Source of the DNA: JAWXUU01 sp044426085
GTDB lineage: Bacteria; Bacillota; Clostridia; Christensenellales; CAMQZB01
Direction: 5' to 3'
Assembly (NCBI GenBank): GCA_044426085.1
Contig: JAWXUU010000005.1
Coordinates: 62,001 to 126,000, forward strand
DNA length: 64,000 nt
Under the pieces are notes generated by a model. That model had not been told where the DNA came from, did not search any database, and was given only the letters and a program-made list of their open reading frames with translations. Position 1 is the stretch's first letter. Each line of letters opens with the position of its first letter. The translations under genes and the position numbers were made by a program. Positions 33,391 to 42,141 of the stretch are shown piece by piece.

Positions 33391-34437
33391 ATGAACGTGA
33401 TTAAAGTTGGAAATCAAACAATTGGTGGTGGCAAAATTGCTATTCAATCAATGATTTCAAAAAAAATAGATAAAACAGAGGAAATCCTTTGTGAAATATC
33501 ACAAATGAAAGAAGCGGGGCTTGATATCATTCGCCTTGCTGTGCCAACCCTTGGGGATATCCCACACTTCAAAAAAATAGCGGAAAATTCACCCGTGCCC
33601 GTTGTTGCCGACATTCATTTTGATTATAAAATTGCAATCGGGGCGGTGGAAAACGGCGCGTCTAAAATCCGAATCAATCCAGGAAACATCGGAAGTGAAG
33701 ATAAAATCAAAGCGGTGTGCGACGCTTGCAAAATGGCGGGTGTGCCAATCCGCGTTGGTGCAAACTTGGGCTCGCTTGAAAAATCAAGTGAAATGCAGTT
33801 TGGAAGAACGGCAAAAGCCATTGTTCACTCTGCTTATGAAAACATAAGAATACTAGAAAAACACAACTTTCACGACATCTGCGTAAGCCTTAAGGCAAGC
33901 GATGTGAAAAGAACGGTCGAGGCAAACCGCTTATTTCGCGAAAGCTATCCGGATTATCCACTGCACATCGGCGTGACGGAAACTGGCACTCGCGAGATGG
34001 GTGAAGTGAAATCTGCAATCGGCATCGGCGCGTTGCTTTTGGATGGCATTGGTGAAACGCTCAGGGTGTCGCTTACGTCCGACCCAATAAACGAAGTGCT
34101 TTTTGCAAAAAAAATTCTGCGCGGTTGCGGGCTTGAAAAATATGTTGAAGTGATTTCGTGCCCAACTTGCGGAAGGTGCAATTATGACGTTGAAAAAGTT
34201 TCTGCCAAGGTTTCGCAAATGGTTGGTGGAATCGCGTCGGAAAAGGGATATAAAATCGCCGTTATGGGCTGTGTTGTCAACGGCATTGGCGAAGGTAAGG
34301 AAGCGGATATTGGCATAGCTTGCGGTGATAAAAAGTTTGTGATTTTCAAAGGTGGCAAAGTTTTGCAAAGCATTGGCGAGGATGATATGGATATCTTCTA
34401 CAACATAATCAAAACAGAATTAAAGGTGGAAAAATAA
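33391..34437 (+). CDS. ispG: 4-hydroxy-3-methylbut-2-enyl diphosphate synthase
   Basis: Reduces methylerythritol cyclodiphosphate in the MEP pathway to isoprenoids; a cytoplasmic 4Fe-4S enzyme. 348 residues. QSMISKKIDKTEEILCEI and DIHFDYKIA mark the TIM barrel; SCPTCGRCNYD and GCVVNGIGEG carry the three cluster Cys. The ATG at 33391 follows AAAGGGGAAA; the frame is open upstream across the terminator and promoter. In Clostridia ispG usually follows dxr and rseP and precedes polC. Here the phage cluster lies upstream, and the next gene is the PolC-like exonuclease. Confidence 0.95.
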   Translation: MNVIKVGNQTIGGGKIAIQSMISKKIDKTEEILCEISQMKEAGLDIIRLAVPTLGDIPHFKKIAENSPVPVVADIHFDYKIAIGAVENGASKIRINPGNIGSEDKIKAVCDACKMAGVPIRVGANLGSLEKSSEMQFGRTAKAIVHSAYENIRILEKHNFHDICVSLKASDVKRTVEANRLFRESYPDYPLHIGVTETGTREMGEVKSAIGIGALLLDGIGETLRVSLTSDPINEVLFAKKILRGCGLEKYVEVISCPTCGRCNYDVEKVSAKVSQMVGGIASEKGYKIAVMGCVVNGIGEGKEADIGIACGDKKFVIFKGGKVLQSIGEDDMDIFYNIIKTELKVEK

Positions 34438-34438
34438 A

Positions 34439-35938
34439 ATGAACATAGAAAAAATGCTGTGGGACGAATTCGAGCTTAAAAGCGAAGAAATTAAAATCCA
34501 CCAAGTAAACCTTTGCGAAAAGGATAAAAAAGTCCAAATCGAACTTTTGGTGAAAGAAATCATGCCAGGCGAGAAACAAGATATGGTTAAAGATTTTTTT
34601 TGCGACATAATAAAAACGGATTTTGAAATTTCAATAAAACAAATAAAAAACCACTGTGCTTGCGACATCATCGCAAAAAAAGTTAAGGATTTCATAACTC
34701 GCGAATCTTCATTTTTGAGAAGTACAAAAGGGGAGGGAGAAATTTCGGTTGAGCAGTTTGAAGATAAATTTTTGGTGATTTATTCAATTGGCGAAAGGTT
34801 TGCAGGCTACTTCAAAACATCGCTAGAAAAAGAGCTCACAAAATATCTATACCGCTGTTTTTTGCAAGAAATTGAAGTGCAAACAGTGGTGATTTCAGAA
34901 TTTGAAAGCACCGCCAAAACAGCTTCAAGCGTGCAAGAAAAACCCGTGGAAATTCTGCTTTCAGAAATTGAGCCACTGATTGGTGCAAAGGTGGATCTTG
35001 CCCCCGCGTTTATTTCCGCAGTGGATAGAGAAGCCAAGTTTGTTGTGGTTTGTGGAAAGGTTACAAACCTTAAGCGAATTCAAATCAAAAATCCACGTCC
35101 AAACAAGAACGACCACTTTTATGTGTTCACCCTTGAAGATGTTTCGGGAAGCATAACGTGCAAAATCTTCCAAGCGAAAAAATATAACAAAATCTGCAGT
35201 GAACTTGACGGTGCAGAAATCATAATTTCCGGCTCTTCGGAAAACAACTCGTTTTCGAAAGATGTGGAAATAGTGGTTAAGGCGATTTCCGCTTGCAAAA
35301 TCCCCGAAGACATTGAAGACCCACGTTCAAAATCAAAGGCTGTGCCGGAAGAATACAACCTTATTTTCCCCGAAGAAATAGAAGTGTTCACGCAAGAAAA
35401 CATCTTCGAAAGCAAAAGGGAAAGCGTTTCGCAACGCGTGAAAGAAAAGCGTATTGTCTGTTTCGACCTTGAAACAACAGGGCTTGATTCTAAACTTGAA
35501 ACAATAATAGAAATTGGCGCTGTGGAAATCGTGGACGGCGTTATAATAAGAAAATTTTCAACGCTTGTCGACCCACTTCGTTCGCTTCCGCCGATAATAA
35601 CTCAAATAACAGGCATAACTGATGAAGATGTGGCAGGTCAGCCCACAATCGACGAGGTTTTTCCCGACTTTTTTAAATTCTGCGACGGTGCAGTTTTGTG
35701 CGGTCACAATCTGAAGGGGTTTGATATGAAATTTATCAACGAAGAAGCCGCTCGCGAAGGGTATATTTTCCACAACGAATTGTGGGATACTCTCGACATT
35801 GCAAGAATGCTTGTGAAAAACGTAAAAAACCACAAACTTGGCACGCTTTGCGAACATTTTGGCATAGATCTCACAAATGCACACAGAGCGTATCACGATG
35901 CCATTGCAACAGCGCAATTGCTTATAAAAATCTATTAA
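34439..35938 (+). CDS. PolC-derived exonuclease without PHP or polymerase domains
   Basis: 499 residues with the domain order of the first part of Gram-positive replicative polymerase PolC: N-terminal domains (about 1-185), an OB fold (about 195-290; KFVVVCGKVTNLKRIQIK, then FVFTLEDVSGSITCKIF-like strands), a short linker, and a DnaQ-type proofreading exonuclease (about 340-499). All exonuclease motifs are present: CFDLETTGLD (Asp and Glu), GHNLKGFDMKF, and HRAYHD with the final Asp. In full PolC the exonuclease is inserted in a PHP domain and followed by the polymerase; here the protein stops right at the exonuclease end and MATE follows. It occupies the standard polC position behind ispG, with its start two bases after the ispG stop. 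An active 3'-5' exonuclease acting as a separate proofreader is inference. Confidence 0.85.
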   Translation: MNIEKMLWDEFELKSEEIKIHQVNLCEKDKKVQIELLVKEIMPGEKQDMVKDFFCDIIKTDFEISIKQIKNHCACDIIAKKVKDFITRESSFLRSTKGEGEISVEQFEDKFLVIYSIGERFAGYFKTSLEKELTKYLYRCFLQEIEVQTVVISEFESTAKTASSVQEKPVEILLSEIEPLIGAKVDLAPAFISAVDREAKFVVVCGKVTNLKRIQIKNPRPNKNDHFYVFTLEDVSGSITCKIFQAKKYNKICSELDGAEIIISGSSENNSFSKDVEIVVKAISACKIPEDIEDPRSKSKAVPEEYNLIFPEEIEVFTQENIFESKRESVSQRVKEKRIVCFDLETTGLDSKLETIIEIGAVEIVDGVIIRKFSTLVDPLRSLPPIITQITGITDEDVAGQPTIDEVFPDFFKFCDGAVLCGHNLKGFDMKFINEEAAREGYIFHNELWDTLDIARMLVKNVKNHKLGTLCEHFGIDLTNAHRAYHDAIATAQLLIKIY

Positions 35939-35966
35939 AAAAAGTAGTTTTTGGCTCAAGATTGCT

Positions 35967-35994
35967 TTGATATTTTCAAAAAAAGGTATATAAT
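35967..35994 (+). promoter_or_regulatory. Promoter of the MATE gene
   Basis: TTGATA at 35967-35972 and TATAAT at 35989-35994 with a 16-base spacer. Confidence 0.7.
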
Positions 35995-36056
35995 GCTTTT
36001 TATATATGGAAATTGGTAAAATAAATGAAAATAAAATAGTGATTTAAGGTGAAAAT

Positions 36057-37481
36057 ATGTCAAAAACAAAAACTGCACGTGCAATAAACATGTCAACCGA
36101 CCCAATAAAAAAATGCATTGTGAAGCTTGCCCTTCCAATGATGGTGGCTCAGCTTGTCAATATGCTATACAGCATGGTCGACAGAATATACATAGGTAAC
36201 ATTTCGGAAATTGGCAACTTTGCCTTTGCGGGGATGACAGTTGCATATCCAATAATTGCAATAGTCGCTGCTTTTGCCGCGCTTGGTGCTTATGGTGCGT
36301 CGCCACTTGTGGGAATAAAACTTGGCGAAAAAGACCGTGAAGGTGCACAACAAATCTTGTCCAACTCGTTCTTTATGCTCACGATTTTTGGCGTTACTAT
36401 GACGGCAGTTATCATGCTTTTCAGAGCGGATTTGTTGATTGCTTTTGGCGCAACGGAAAACAATTTCCAATACGCATATGAATACCTATCAATATATATG
36501 ATAGGCACGATTTTCGTTATGTATGCACTCGGACTCAACGTGTTCATAACTGCACAAGGGTTCTCAACTCGCGCTATGAAAAGCGTCATTTTGGGCGCTG
36601 TGATCAACATCGTGCTAGACCCGATTTTCATTTTCGGACTTGGCATGGCAACAAAGGGCGCTGCACTTGCGACAATCATCGCGCAGTTTTGCAGTGCGAT
36701 TTATATCATGAGTTTCCTATTCTCTGGCAAGGGAATTTTGAAGCTGGATTTGAAAAATTTCAAACCGAATCCAAAGATTATCAAATCATTCCTTGCCCTT
36801 GGCGCTGCACCGTTTATTATGTACGTGACAGAAGCCGCCGTTCAAATTGTCTTTAACATTCAAATGACTAATTATGGCGGGGATATGACGGATTATTTAA
36901 TAACAACAGTGGGCATTTGCATTTCACTTTTGCAAGTTGTTCTCGTGCCGGTTTCTGCCTTTGCGCAAGGCGCTGCGCCGTTTGTTTCTTTCAACTTCGG
37001 AAGTGGCAATATGCAAAGGGTGAAAAGTGCGGTGAAATTCACCTTGACTGTAACTTTCACAATCGCATTCATAATCGCAATTTGTGCGATTTCAGTTCCA
37101 GAATTGTTTGTTCGAATATTCAACCAAGACCCAATTGTTATTGCTTATGGCAAGCAATATATCCCAATTTTCTTTGCAGGGCTCACCCTTATGGGCGTTC
37201 AAACAGGCATGCAAAACACATTCCTTGCGCTTGGTAAAGCGAAAATTTCACTCTGCCTTGCTTGTTTAAGAAAGCTTGTTTTGCTTATTCCTGCACTGCT
37301 TATTTTGCCAATATTCCTTGGTGTGGATGGCGTGTTTTATGCCGAAGCAATATCGGATTTTATCGCAATAGGCACAACCGTTGTGGTGTTTTCGTTAATG
37401 TTTGGAAAAATACTCAAACAGCGTGAACAAATGCTTTTGGAAAAAGCTGAAAAAGAAGCGATTGCAAATTTAGAAATATAA
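36057..37481 (+). CDS. MATE family multidrug/cation exporter
   Basis: 474 residues, about twelve membrane helices in two similar halves, each starting with an inverted-repeat hairpin (IVKLALPMMVAQLVNMLYSMVDRIYIG in the first; FLALGAAPFIMYVTEAAVQIVFN in the second). This is the MATE layout: exchange of drugs or metabolites against sodium or protons. MVDRIYIG is the usual membrane-helix-1 motif of the Clostridia branch (NorM/VmrA type). The substrate cannot be told. Own promoter and terminator. Confidence 0.92.
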   Translation: MSKTKTARAINMSTDPIKKCIVKLALPMMVAQLVNMLYSMVDRIYIGNISEIGNFAFAGMTVAYPIIAIVAAFAALGAYGASPLVGIKLGEKDREGAQQILSNSFFMLTIFGVTMTAVIMLFRADLLIAFGATENNFQYAYEYLSIYMIGTIFVMYALGLNVFITAQGFSTRAMKSVILGAVINIVLDPIFIFGLGMATKGAALATIIAQFCSAIYIMSFLFSGKGILKLDLKNFKPNPKIIKSFLALGAAPFIMYVTEAAVQIVFNIQMTNYGGDMTDYLITTVGICISLLQVVLVPVSAFAQGAAPFVSFNFGSGNMQRVKSAVKFTLTVTFTIAFIIAICAISVPELFVRIFNQDPIVIAYGKQYIPIFFAGLTLMGVQTGMQNTFLALGKAKISLCLACLRKLVLLIPALLILPIFLGVDGVFYAEAISDFIAIGTTVVVFSLMFGKILKQREQMLLEKAEKEAIANLEI

Positions 37482-37494
37482 TTTAAACAGTGAT

Positions 37495-37533
37495 AAACTG
37501 CAACGATTTTGAAAATTTCGTTGCAGTTTTTTT
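37495..37533. terminator. Shared terminator of the MATE gene and ylbJ
   Basis: AAACTGCAACGA (37495-37506) pairs with TCGTTGCAGTTT (about 37518-37529), followed by Ts. It lies between the two convergent genes, overlapping the ylbJ stop. Confidence 0.85.
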
Positions 37534-38497
37534 ATGCGAAAAATGCCGAAAAAAATATGAAAGTCACAATAAAACCCCAACACATCTGCAAAGTTTTCAG
37601 CGTGAAATATCGCCCACTTGAAATGCCAAACGGAAGTAAAATCCCAAGCGACTGCATGTTTATCGAAACCCCACCAAAGGAAATAAGTGCCACAATAAAA
37701 GCAAGGTTCAAAGGTGAAATTTCAAGCGTCGCAAGGGTGGAAATGCCTTGCGTTATTTCAAAAATCCCCCGTATAACACCGCTTATTTGCGTGTTGAAAA
37801 CAGAAAATAATCCGATAACTTCAAGCATTTTTGTGGCGACAGAAAATATGCAAACATATGCACCCACAAGCAGTATTGTCTGAAGTGCGGTGGCAACGCT
37901 TTGGGTGAAACTTTCAAAAATGCTGAACTCAGATGATGTGTCCCTTTTGATTTTTATTTGTGAAACCGCGGTGATTTTTGGCTGATGAAAAAATATTTTG
38001 TCGAAAAAACAAAGTGAAAAGTATCCAAGAAGACAAGCCGATATGTGGCAAAGCATAAGCAAAACGCCTATCAAAGTTGAGCCTAGCATGATTGTGCCAA
38101 CGGTGGCAACAACGAACAAAATGCCAGAACAAGATGTGGAAAACGCGAGCGATTCACCCTCGCGATTGTCAATTTCGCCACTTTGCATAAGGTCGCAAGC
38201 AAGCTTAGCATTCATGGGATATCCCGACAAAAATGCCAGCAAAAACACGTAGGGAAAATGTCGTGACAGCCCGATTTTTTCAAATGGTGCAGAAAGAAAC
38301 TTCTGTGAAATTTCAAGCAGAATTCCCGTTTTTAAAAGCACACCACAAAACACAAAAAAAGGAAAAAGCAAAGGCAAAAGCTTCTCGCAAAAAAGTGTCA
38401 GCCCAAAATAAAATGCATCGATATAAACAGCGGGAAAAATCACCACCTGTAAAATCGCCCCCAAACACAAAAAACAAAACGCCCACCGATTTTTCAT
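37532..38497 (-). CDS. ylbJ: Sporulation integral membrane protein YlbJ
   Basis: 321 residues, about eight membrane helices. FFVFCGVLLKTGI and LSGYPMNAKLACDLMQSGEI match the nucleoside-recognition/Gate-domain family member YlbJ, required for spore formation in Bacillus. The ATG at 38497 follows GGGGGTGG; a GTG two codons earlier is possible. In Bacillus ylbJ lies close to ylbM (tmcAL) and rpmF, and the same neighbours occur here. Its presence suggests a spore-forming ancestry. Confidence 0.85.
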   Translation of the reverse strand: MKNRWAFCFLCLGAILQVVIFPAVYIDAFYFGLTLFCEKLLPLLFPFFVFCGVLLKTGILLEISQKFLSAPFEKIGLSRHFPYVFLLAFLSGYPMNAKLACDLMQSGEIDNREGESLAFSTSCSGILFVVATVGTIMLGSTLIGVLLMLCHISACLLGYFSLCFFDKIFFHQPKITAVSQIKIKRDTSSEFSIFESFTQSVATALQTILLVGAYVCIFSVATKMLEVIGLFSVFNTQISGVIRGIFEITQGISTLATLEISPLNLAFIVALISFGGVSINMQSLGILLPFGISSGRYFTLKTLQMCWGFIVTFIFFSAFFA

Positions 38498-38562
38498 AAC
38501 CACCCCCGCTGTTATTGTATGCGGAAAGGAAGTTGGGTAGAAGGGGAGTTTGCGTTTGGTTA

Positions 38563-38807
38563 CTAGATACGAAATTCTGCACCACGTTTTATAATTAAAA
38601 ATTAAAAATTGTGGTAAAGCATTCCGCTATCGCTGCATGCATTTCAATATATTTTGGCTACAAAAAGCCAAACGCTTTAACCTTTCAAATCTATTAATGT
38701 AAAAAAGGCTTTAAATTGAAAGCACGAGCAACGCGAGTGCATTACCACAATTTTCAATTTTCACTTTTCACTTTTCAATTCGAGTGGCAAAGTCACTTGT
38801 ATCTAAC
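38563..38807. repeat. R5: palindromic element with outer arms
   Basis: Outer left arm CTAGATACGAAATTCTGCAC (38563 onwards), heptads, GTGGTAAAGCATTCCGC, a core nearly the same as R1 (TTTTGGCTACAAAAAGCC, TCTATTAATGTAAAAAAGG), right arm GCGAGTGCATTACCACAATT, then AAGTCACTTGTATCTAAC as outer right arm. The outer right arm supplies the TAG stop of tmcAL. The CAGGCTTCGC module is absent. Confidence 0.8.
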
Positions 38808-39972
38808 ATCCCCCGACGTCCATCCCCCCGACGTCCCTCCCCTCCGCCACTTCCATTTGCAATTGAACTTCTTTTGAGAAGATTGAATAAACAAGGTCGG
38901 ATTTTTGCATTTGGGATAGGATTTTTTTCTGTTTTTTGCCTAGGGTTTGGATATCTTTTGTTCGTTTGATAAGTTTAATTCCTAAATCTTGAGAAAACAA
39001 GTCGGTTCTTTCTTTTTTCACGGCGAGAACTTTCAAGAATTTCACGTGTTTTTTTGCAAATTTCACGTCAGATTTAGTGATGTTCAAAACGTTTTTCACG
39101 CTCATTCGCTTGATTCTTGCAAGGGTGTATCGCTTGGATTTTATCTTCATTGCGTATTCAGAAAAACCGTCGAAATCATTTTGGAACATCAAGTTTTCAA
39201 GCCCTTCGGAAACTTCCGAAATATCTTCGCGCTCTTTCCCAAAAATGCCTTGATAACTTGCCAAAACGCCCAGTGAAGAGCAGTCTACAATATCGCTTTC
39301 CAAAAGCAATTCGAACGCTTTTGTTGGCATGTATTGTCTGGCTTTTTCAGTGTCGCCCGCAAGAAGGCAAGAACGGATAAAACTCGCACTTGCAAATTCC
39401 CCCTGTGGATTTTCGCTGTCGTGGTCGCTACCGATTCGCTTGATAGTTTCAAATTCGCCTTTGAACCCCACTTTTTTCCCCGCGCGGATGTATTCTACCC
39501 CCAAAACGTCGTTTGGCGATAACGAAAATTCGCTTCCGCTTTCAAGGTGGGTGTCTGATTTTGCCTTTGCGAAAGTTGTTCCCTTCGCGAGATTTTTCGA
39601 AAGTGATTTTTTGAAATATTTATCTTCGGAAAAGTCCGCCTGTGCTTGAAGCCTTGTGATGTTGCCACATTCGCTTCCAAAAAGCACTCTGTCCACCCCT
39701 TTGATTTGAGAAATCAACTTCATCGCGCCAAACGCAAATGTTTCTGCATTGCAACAAGAAAAGTGCACGGGCAGTTCGCAAACCATGTCCGCCCCCGCAA
39801 GAACAGCCATTTTTGCGCGCACGTGTTTTGGCAAAATACTGCCTTCCCCACGCTGAACGAAATTACCGCTCATAATGCAAATGACAGTGTCGCCGTTTTC
39901 CGATGCTTTTTTTATTATATGTTTGTGCCCGTTTGTTATGGGATTGAATTCCGAGATAATTGCAGTTATCAT
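38803..39972 (-). CDS. tmcAL: tRNA(Met) cytidine acetate ligase
   Basis: Forms N4-acetylcytidine at the wobble base of elongator tRNA-Met, using acetate and ATP. 389 residues. The N-terminal nucleotidyltransferase fold has FNPITNGHKHII (His-x-x-His-type site) and CIMSGNFVQRGE; later ELPVHFSCCNAETFAFGAM and GSDHDSE. AGGAGAA precedes the ATG. The last residues (VAEGRDVGGMDVGGC) come from a tandem duplicated CCCCGACGTCC and the stop is in the end of R5, so the natural C-terminus was probably altered. The neighbour is acetate kinase, whose substrate pool it shares. Confidence 0.93.
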   Translation of the reverse strand: MITAIISEFNPITNGHKHIIKKASENGDTVICIMSGNFVQRGEGSILPKHVRAKMAVLAGADMVCELPVHFSCCNAETFAFGAMKLISQIKGVDRVLFGSECGNITRLQAQADFSEDKYFKKSLSKNLAKGTTFAKAKSDTHLESGSEFSLSPNDVLGVEYIRAGKKVGFKGEFETIKRIGSDHDSENPQGEFASASFIRSCLLAGDTEKARQYMPTKAFELLLESDIVDCSSLGVLASYQGIFGKEREDISEVSEGLENLMFQNDFDGFSEYAMKIKSKRYTLARIKRMSVKNVLNITKSDVKFAKKHVKFLKVLAVKKERTDLFSQDLGIKLIKRTKDIQTLGKKQKKILSQMQKSDLVYSIFSKEVQLQMEVAEGRDVGGMDVGGC

Positions 39973-40270
39973 ATTTTCTCCTGGCTGTGCTGTCTTTTTT
40001 TCTTATTATACCACACCACCCAAAAAAAATGTATGGTTTTAATGGGATTTTGCATAAAATCAAGCCTTTTTTGGTGGCGAGATTGCACTGTGCACTTTTT
40101 TGGCGTGCAACTGAAGATTAATCTTGCAAATCGCTCAGTATTTTGCAATAAAATAACAAAAAAATCAAAATAAAAAAGCGAGTTTGCAAAAGTGTGTGAT
40201 TTTCCCCATAACAAAAGGGAATTTGATAAAAATTAAACAAAGATTTTTGCGATTTTTTACGCTACAACCC

Positions 40271-40299
40271 TTTACAAATCGACATATTTATTATATAAT
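40271..40299 (+). promoter_or_regulatory. Promoter of ackA
   Basis: TTTACA at 40271-40276 and TATAAT at 40294-40299 with a 17-base spacer. The rest of the 384-base gap to tmcAL shows a minus-strand TATAAT near 40005-40010 (likely tmcAL) and no gene. Confidence 0.85.
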
Positions 40300-40356
40300 A
40301 ACAAGGTTATAAAAACAAAATATTAGAAATAAAATTATAAACACGGGGGTAGTATA

Positions 40357-41568
40357 ATGAATATACTAGTTATCAATGCTGGATCTTCATCACTTAAATA
40401 TCAATTGATTGACATGAGCGATGAAAGTGTAGTTGCAAAAGGTCTTTGTGAAAGAATCGGAATCGCAGGAAGCAAGCTAAGCGGAAAAGGCAAGGGTGGA
40501 AACTCTTTCGAAATCGCTAGCGACATGCCAACTCATGACGTAGCAATCAAAATGGTTCTCGATAACCTTGTAAGTGAAGAAAACGGCGTTATCGCATCAA
40601 TGGACGAAATCGTTGCTGTTGGTCACAGGGTTTTGCACTCTGGACTAGACTTCAAAGGATCTGTTCTTGTTGACGACAGCGTTATGGTAATCAACGATAA
40701 AAATGCAGAACTCGGACCACTCCACATGCCAGCAAACATCTCTGGTATCAAAGCTTGTCAAGCTGCAATGCCAACAACTCCAAACGTTTGTGTTTTCGAC
40801 ACAGCGTTCCATTCAACAATGCCTGATTATGCCGCACTATACGCTATCCCATACGAAGCATACACAGACTGGAATATCAAAAAATACGGTTTCCACGGAA
40901 CAAGCCACCAATTTGTTTCTGGCGAAGCTGCAAAATACCTTGGCAGAAACGATTTGAAAATCGTCACTTGTCACCTTGGCAACGGTTCTTCTCTCGCTTG
41001 CGTGAAAGACGGAATTTGTATCGATACAACTATGGGACTAACACCGCTTGAAGGCGTTCCAATGGGAACAAGATCTGGCGATATCGACCCAGCAGCAATC
41101 GAATTTATCAGCCACAAATCAGGAATGACAGTTGAAGAAACTATTACATACCTAAACAAAAAATCAGGAATGCTTGGTATTTCTGGTGTTTCAAGTGACT
41201 TCAGAGACCTTTGCAAAGGCGCAGAAGAAGGACACGAAAGATGCAAACTTGCACTTGATATGTTCAACTATCACGTAAAAAAATACGTTGGTTCATTCAT
41301 CGCAGTTATGGGTGGTGTTGATTGTATCGTCTTCACTGGTGGCGTTGGTGAAAACACAGAAGTTGTAAGAAACGATGTTTTGTCAACTCTTGGCTACGCT
41401 GGTGTAGAAATCGATCCAGAACTCAACAAGAAATATTCAAACGGAAAAGTTTATGCAAACGGCATAACAGAAATCCAATCTGCAAACTCAAAAGTTAAAG
41501 TTTTGGTTATCCCAACTAACGAAGAACTCGTTATCGCAAGAGAAACTTTGGCGCTAGCTTGCAACTAA
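40357..41568 (+). CDS. ackA: Acetate kinase
   Basis: Interconverts acetyl phosphate + ADP and acetate + ATP, giving ATP in fermentation. 403 residues, normal length. Motifs: NAGSSSLKYQL, GHRVLHSG, FDTAFHSTMP, YGFHGTSHQF, HLGNGSSLA and FTGGVGENT. GGGGGT precedes the ATG. No phosphotransacetylase gene is adjacent. The order ackA, rpmF, plsX is common in Clostridia, although the usual DUF177 gene between ackA and rpmF is missing. Confidence 0.97.
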   Translation: MNILVINAGSSSLKYQLIDMSDESVVAKGLCERIGIAGSKLSGKGKGGNSFEIASDMPTHDVAIKMVLDNLVSEENGVIASMDEIVAVGHRVLHSGLDFKGSVLVDDSVMVINDKNAELGPLHMPANISGIKACQAAMPTTPNVCVFDTAFHSTMPDYAALYAIPYEAYTDWNIKKYGFHGTSHQFVSGEAAKYLGRNDLKIVTCHLGNGSSLACVKDGICIDTTMGLTPLEGVPMGTRSGDIDPAAIEFISHKSGMTVEETITYLNKKSGMLGISGVSSDFRDLCKGAEEGHERCKLALDMFNYHVKKYVGSFIAVMGGVDCIVFTGGVGENTEVVRNDVLSTLGYAGVEIDPELNKKYSNGKVYANGITEIQSANSKVKVLVIPTNEELVIARETLALACN

Positions 41569-41619
41569 GAAAAAACTACGCAATTATTCCATAAATATCT
41601 GAAAATCATGCAAAATTGA

Positions 41620-41648
41620 TTGACAAACAACAAGGCTGTATGTATAAT
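41620..41648 (+). promoter_or_regulatory. Promoter of rpmF
   Basis: Perfect TTGACA at 41620-41625 and TATAAT at 41643-41648, spacer 17. A seven-codon ORF (41661-41684) lies in the leader where the DUF177 gene would normally be. Confidence 0.9.
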
Positions 41649-41698
41649 AGGGTGGTATTTATGAAAAAAATAGTCATCAAGTAAGGAGGTGCAACAAT

Positions 41699-41887
41699 AT
41701 GGCAGTACCAAAAAGAAAGATATCAAAACAAAGAGGTAACACAAGATTCGCAAACTGGAAAGCAACAGCTCCAACAATCAGCGAATGCCCACATTGCCAT
41801 GAAATGAAGCTATCACACAGAGTTTGTAAACAATGTGGCTACTATGATGGCAAACAAATCGTGGTTCAAAAAGTAAAAGAAGACTAA
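41699..41887 (+). CDS. rpmF: Ribosomal protein L32
   Basis: 62-residue large-subunit protein. MAVPKRKISKQRGNTRFANWK is the family start, and CPHCHEMKLSHRVCKQCGYY gives the four-Cys zinc ribbon. AAGGAGGT precedes the ATG. Own promoter and terminator. Confidence 0.96.
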   Translation: MAVPKRKISKQRGNTRFANWKATAPTISECPHCHEMKLSHRVCKQCGYYDGKQIVVQKVKED

Positions 41888-41907
41888 TTCTTTAACAGTG
41901 AAATTAT

Positions 41908-41936
41908 AAGTGCAGATTTTTTATCTGCACTTTTTT
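41908..41936 (+). terminator. Terminator of rpmF
   Basis: AAGTGCAGAT (41908-41917) pairs with ATCTGCACTT (41923-41932), then Ts. Confidence 0.88.
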
Positions 41937-42027
41937 CATGCCTTTTTTATGCCACAAATAAAACGTTGCGGTGGAATTTTCCTATCTTTGCTATCGCAAT
42001 AATGCGGTAAAACTCAATATAAAAAGC

Positions 42028-42055
42028 AAAACACCTTGATTTTTTAGGTGTTTTT
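42028..42055 (+). terminator. Second hairpin terminator before plsX
   Basis: AAAACACCT (42028-42036) pairs with AGGTGTTTT (42046-42054), followed by T. It ends just before the plsX promoter. Confidence 0.65.
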
Positions 42056-42057
42056 CC

Positions 42058-42086
42058 TTGTGATATCAAGGAAAATATTGTATAAT
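42058..42086 (+). promoter_or_regulatory. Promoter of plsX-rnc-smc-ftsY
   Basis: TTGTGA at 42058-42063 and TATAAT at 42081-42086 with a 17-base spacer. No FapR-type operator was recognised. Confidence 0.75.
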
Positions 42087-42141
42087 AAAAAAGTATATAA
42101 AAATGTATATAAAATCTAAAATACGCAAGGGGTAAACCAAA

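Noticed and set aside
41661..41684. Seven-codon ORF in the rpmF leader as a real peptide or attenuator
   Set aside because: No ribosome-binding site is evident and no alternative hairpins are visible; it is noted only as the place where a DUF177 gene is usually found.
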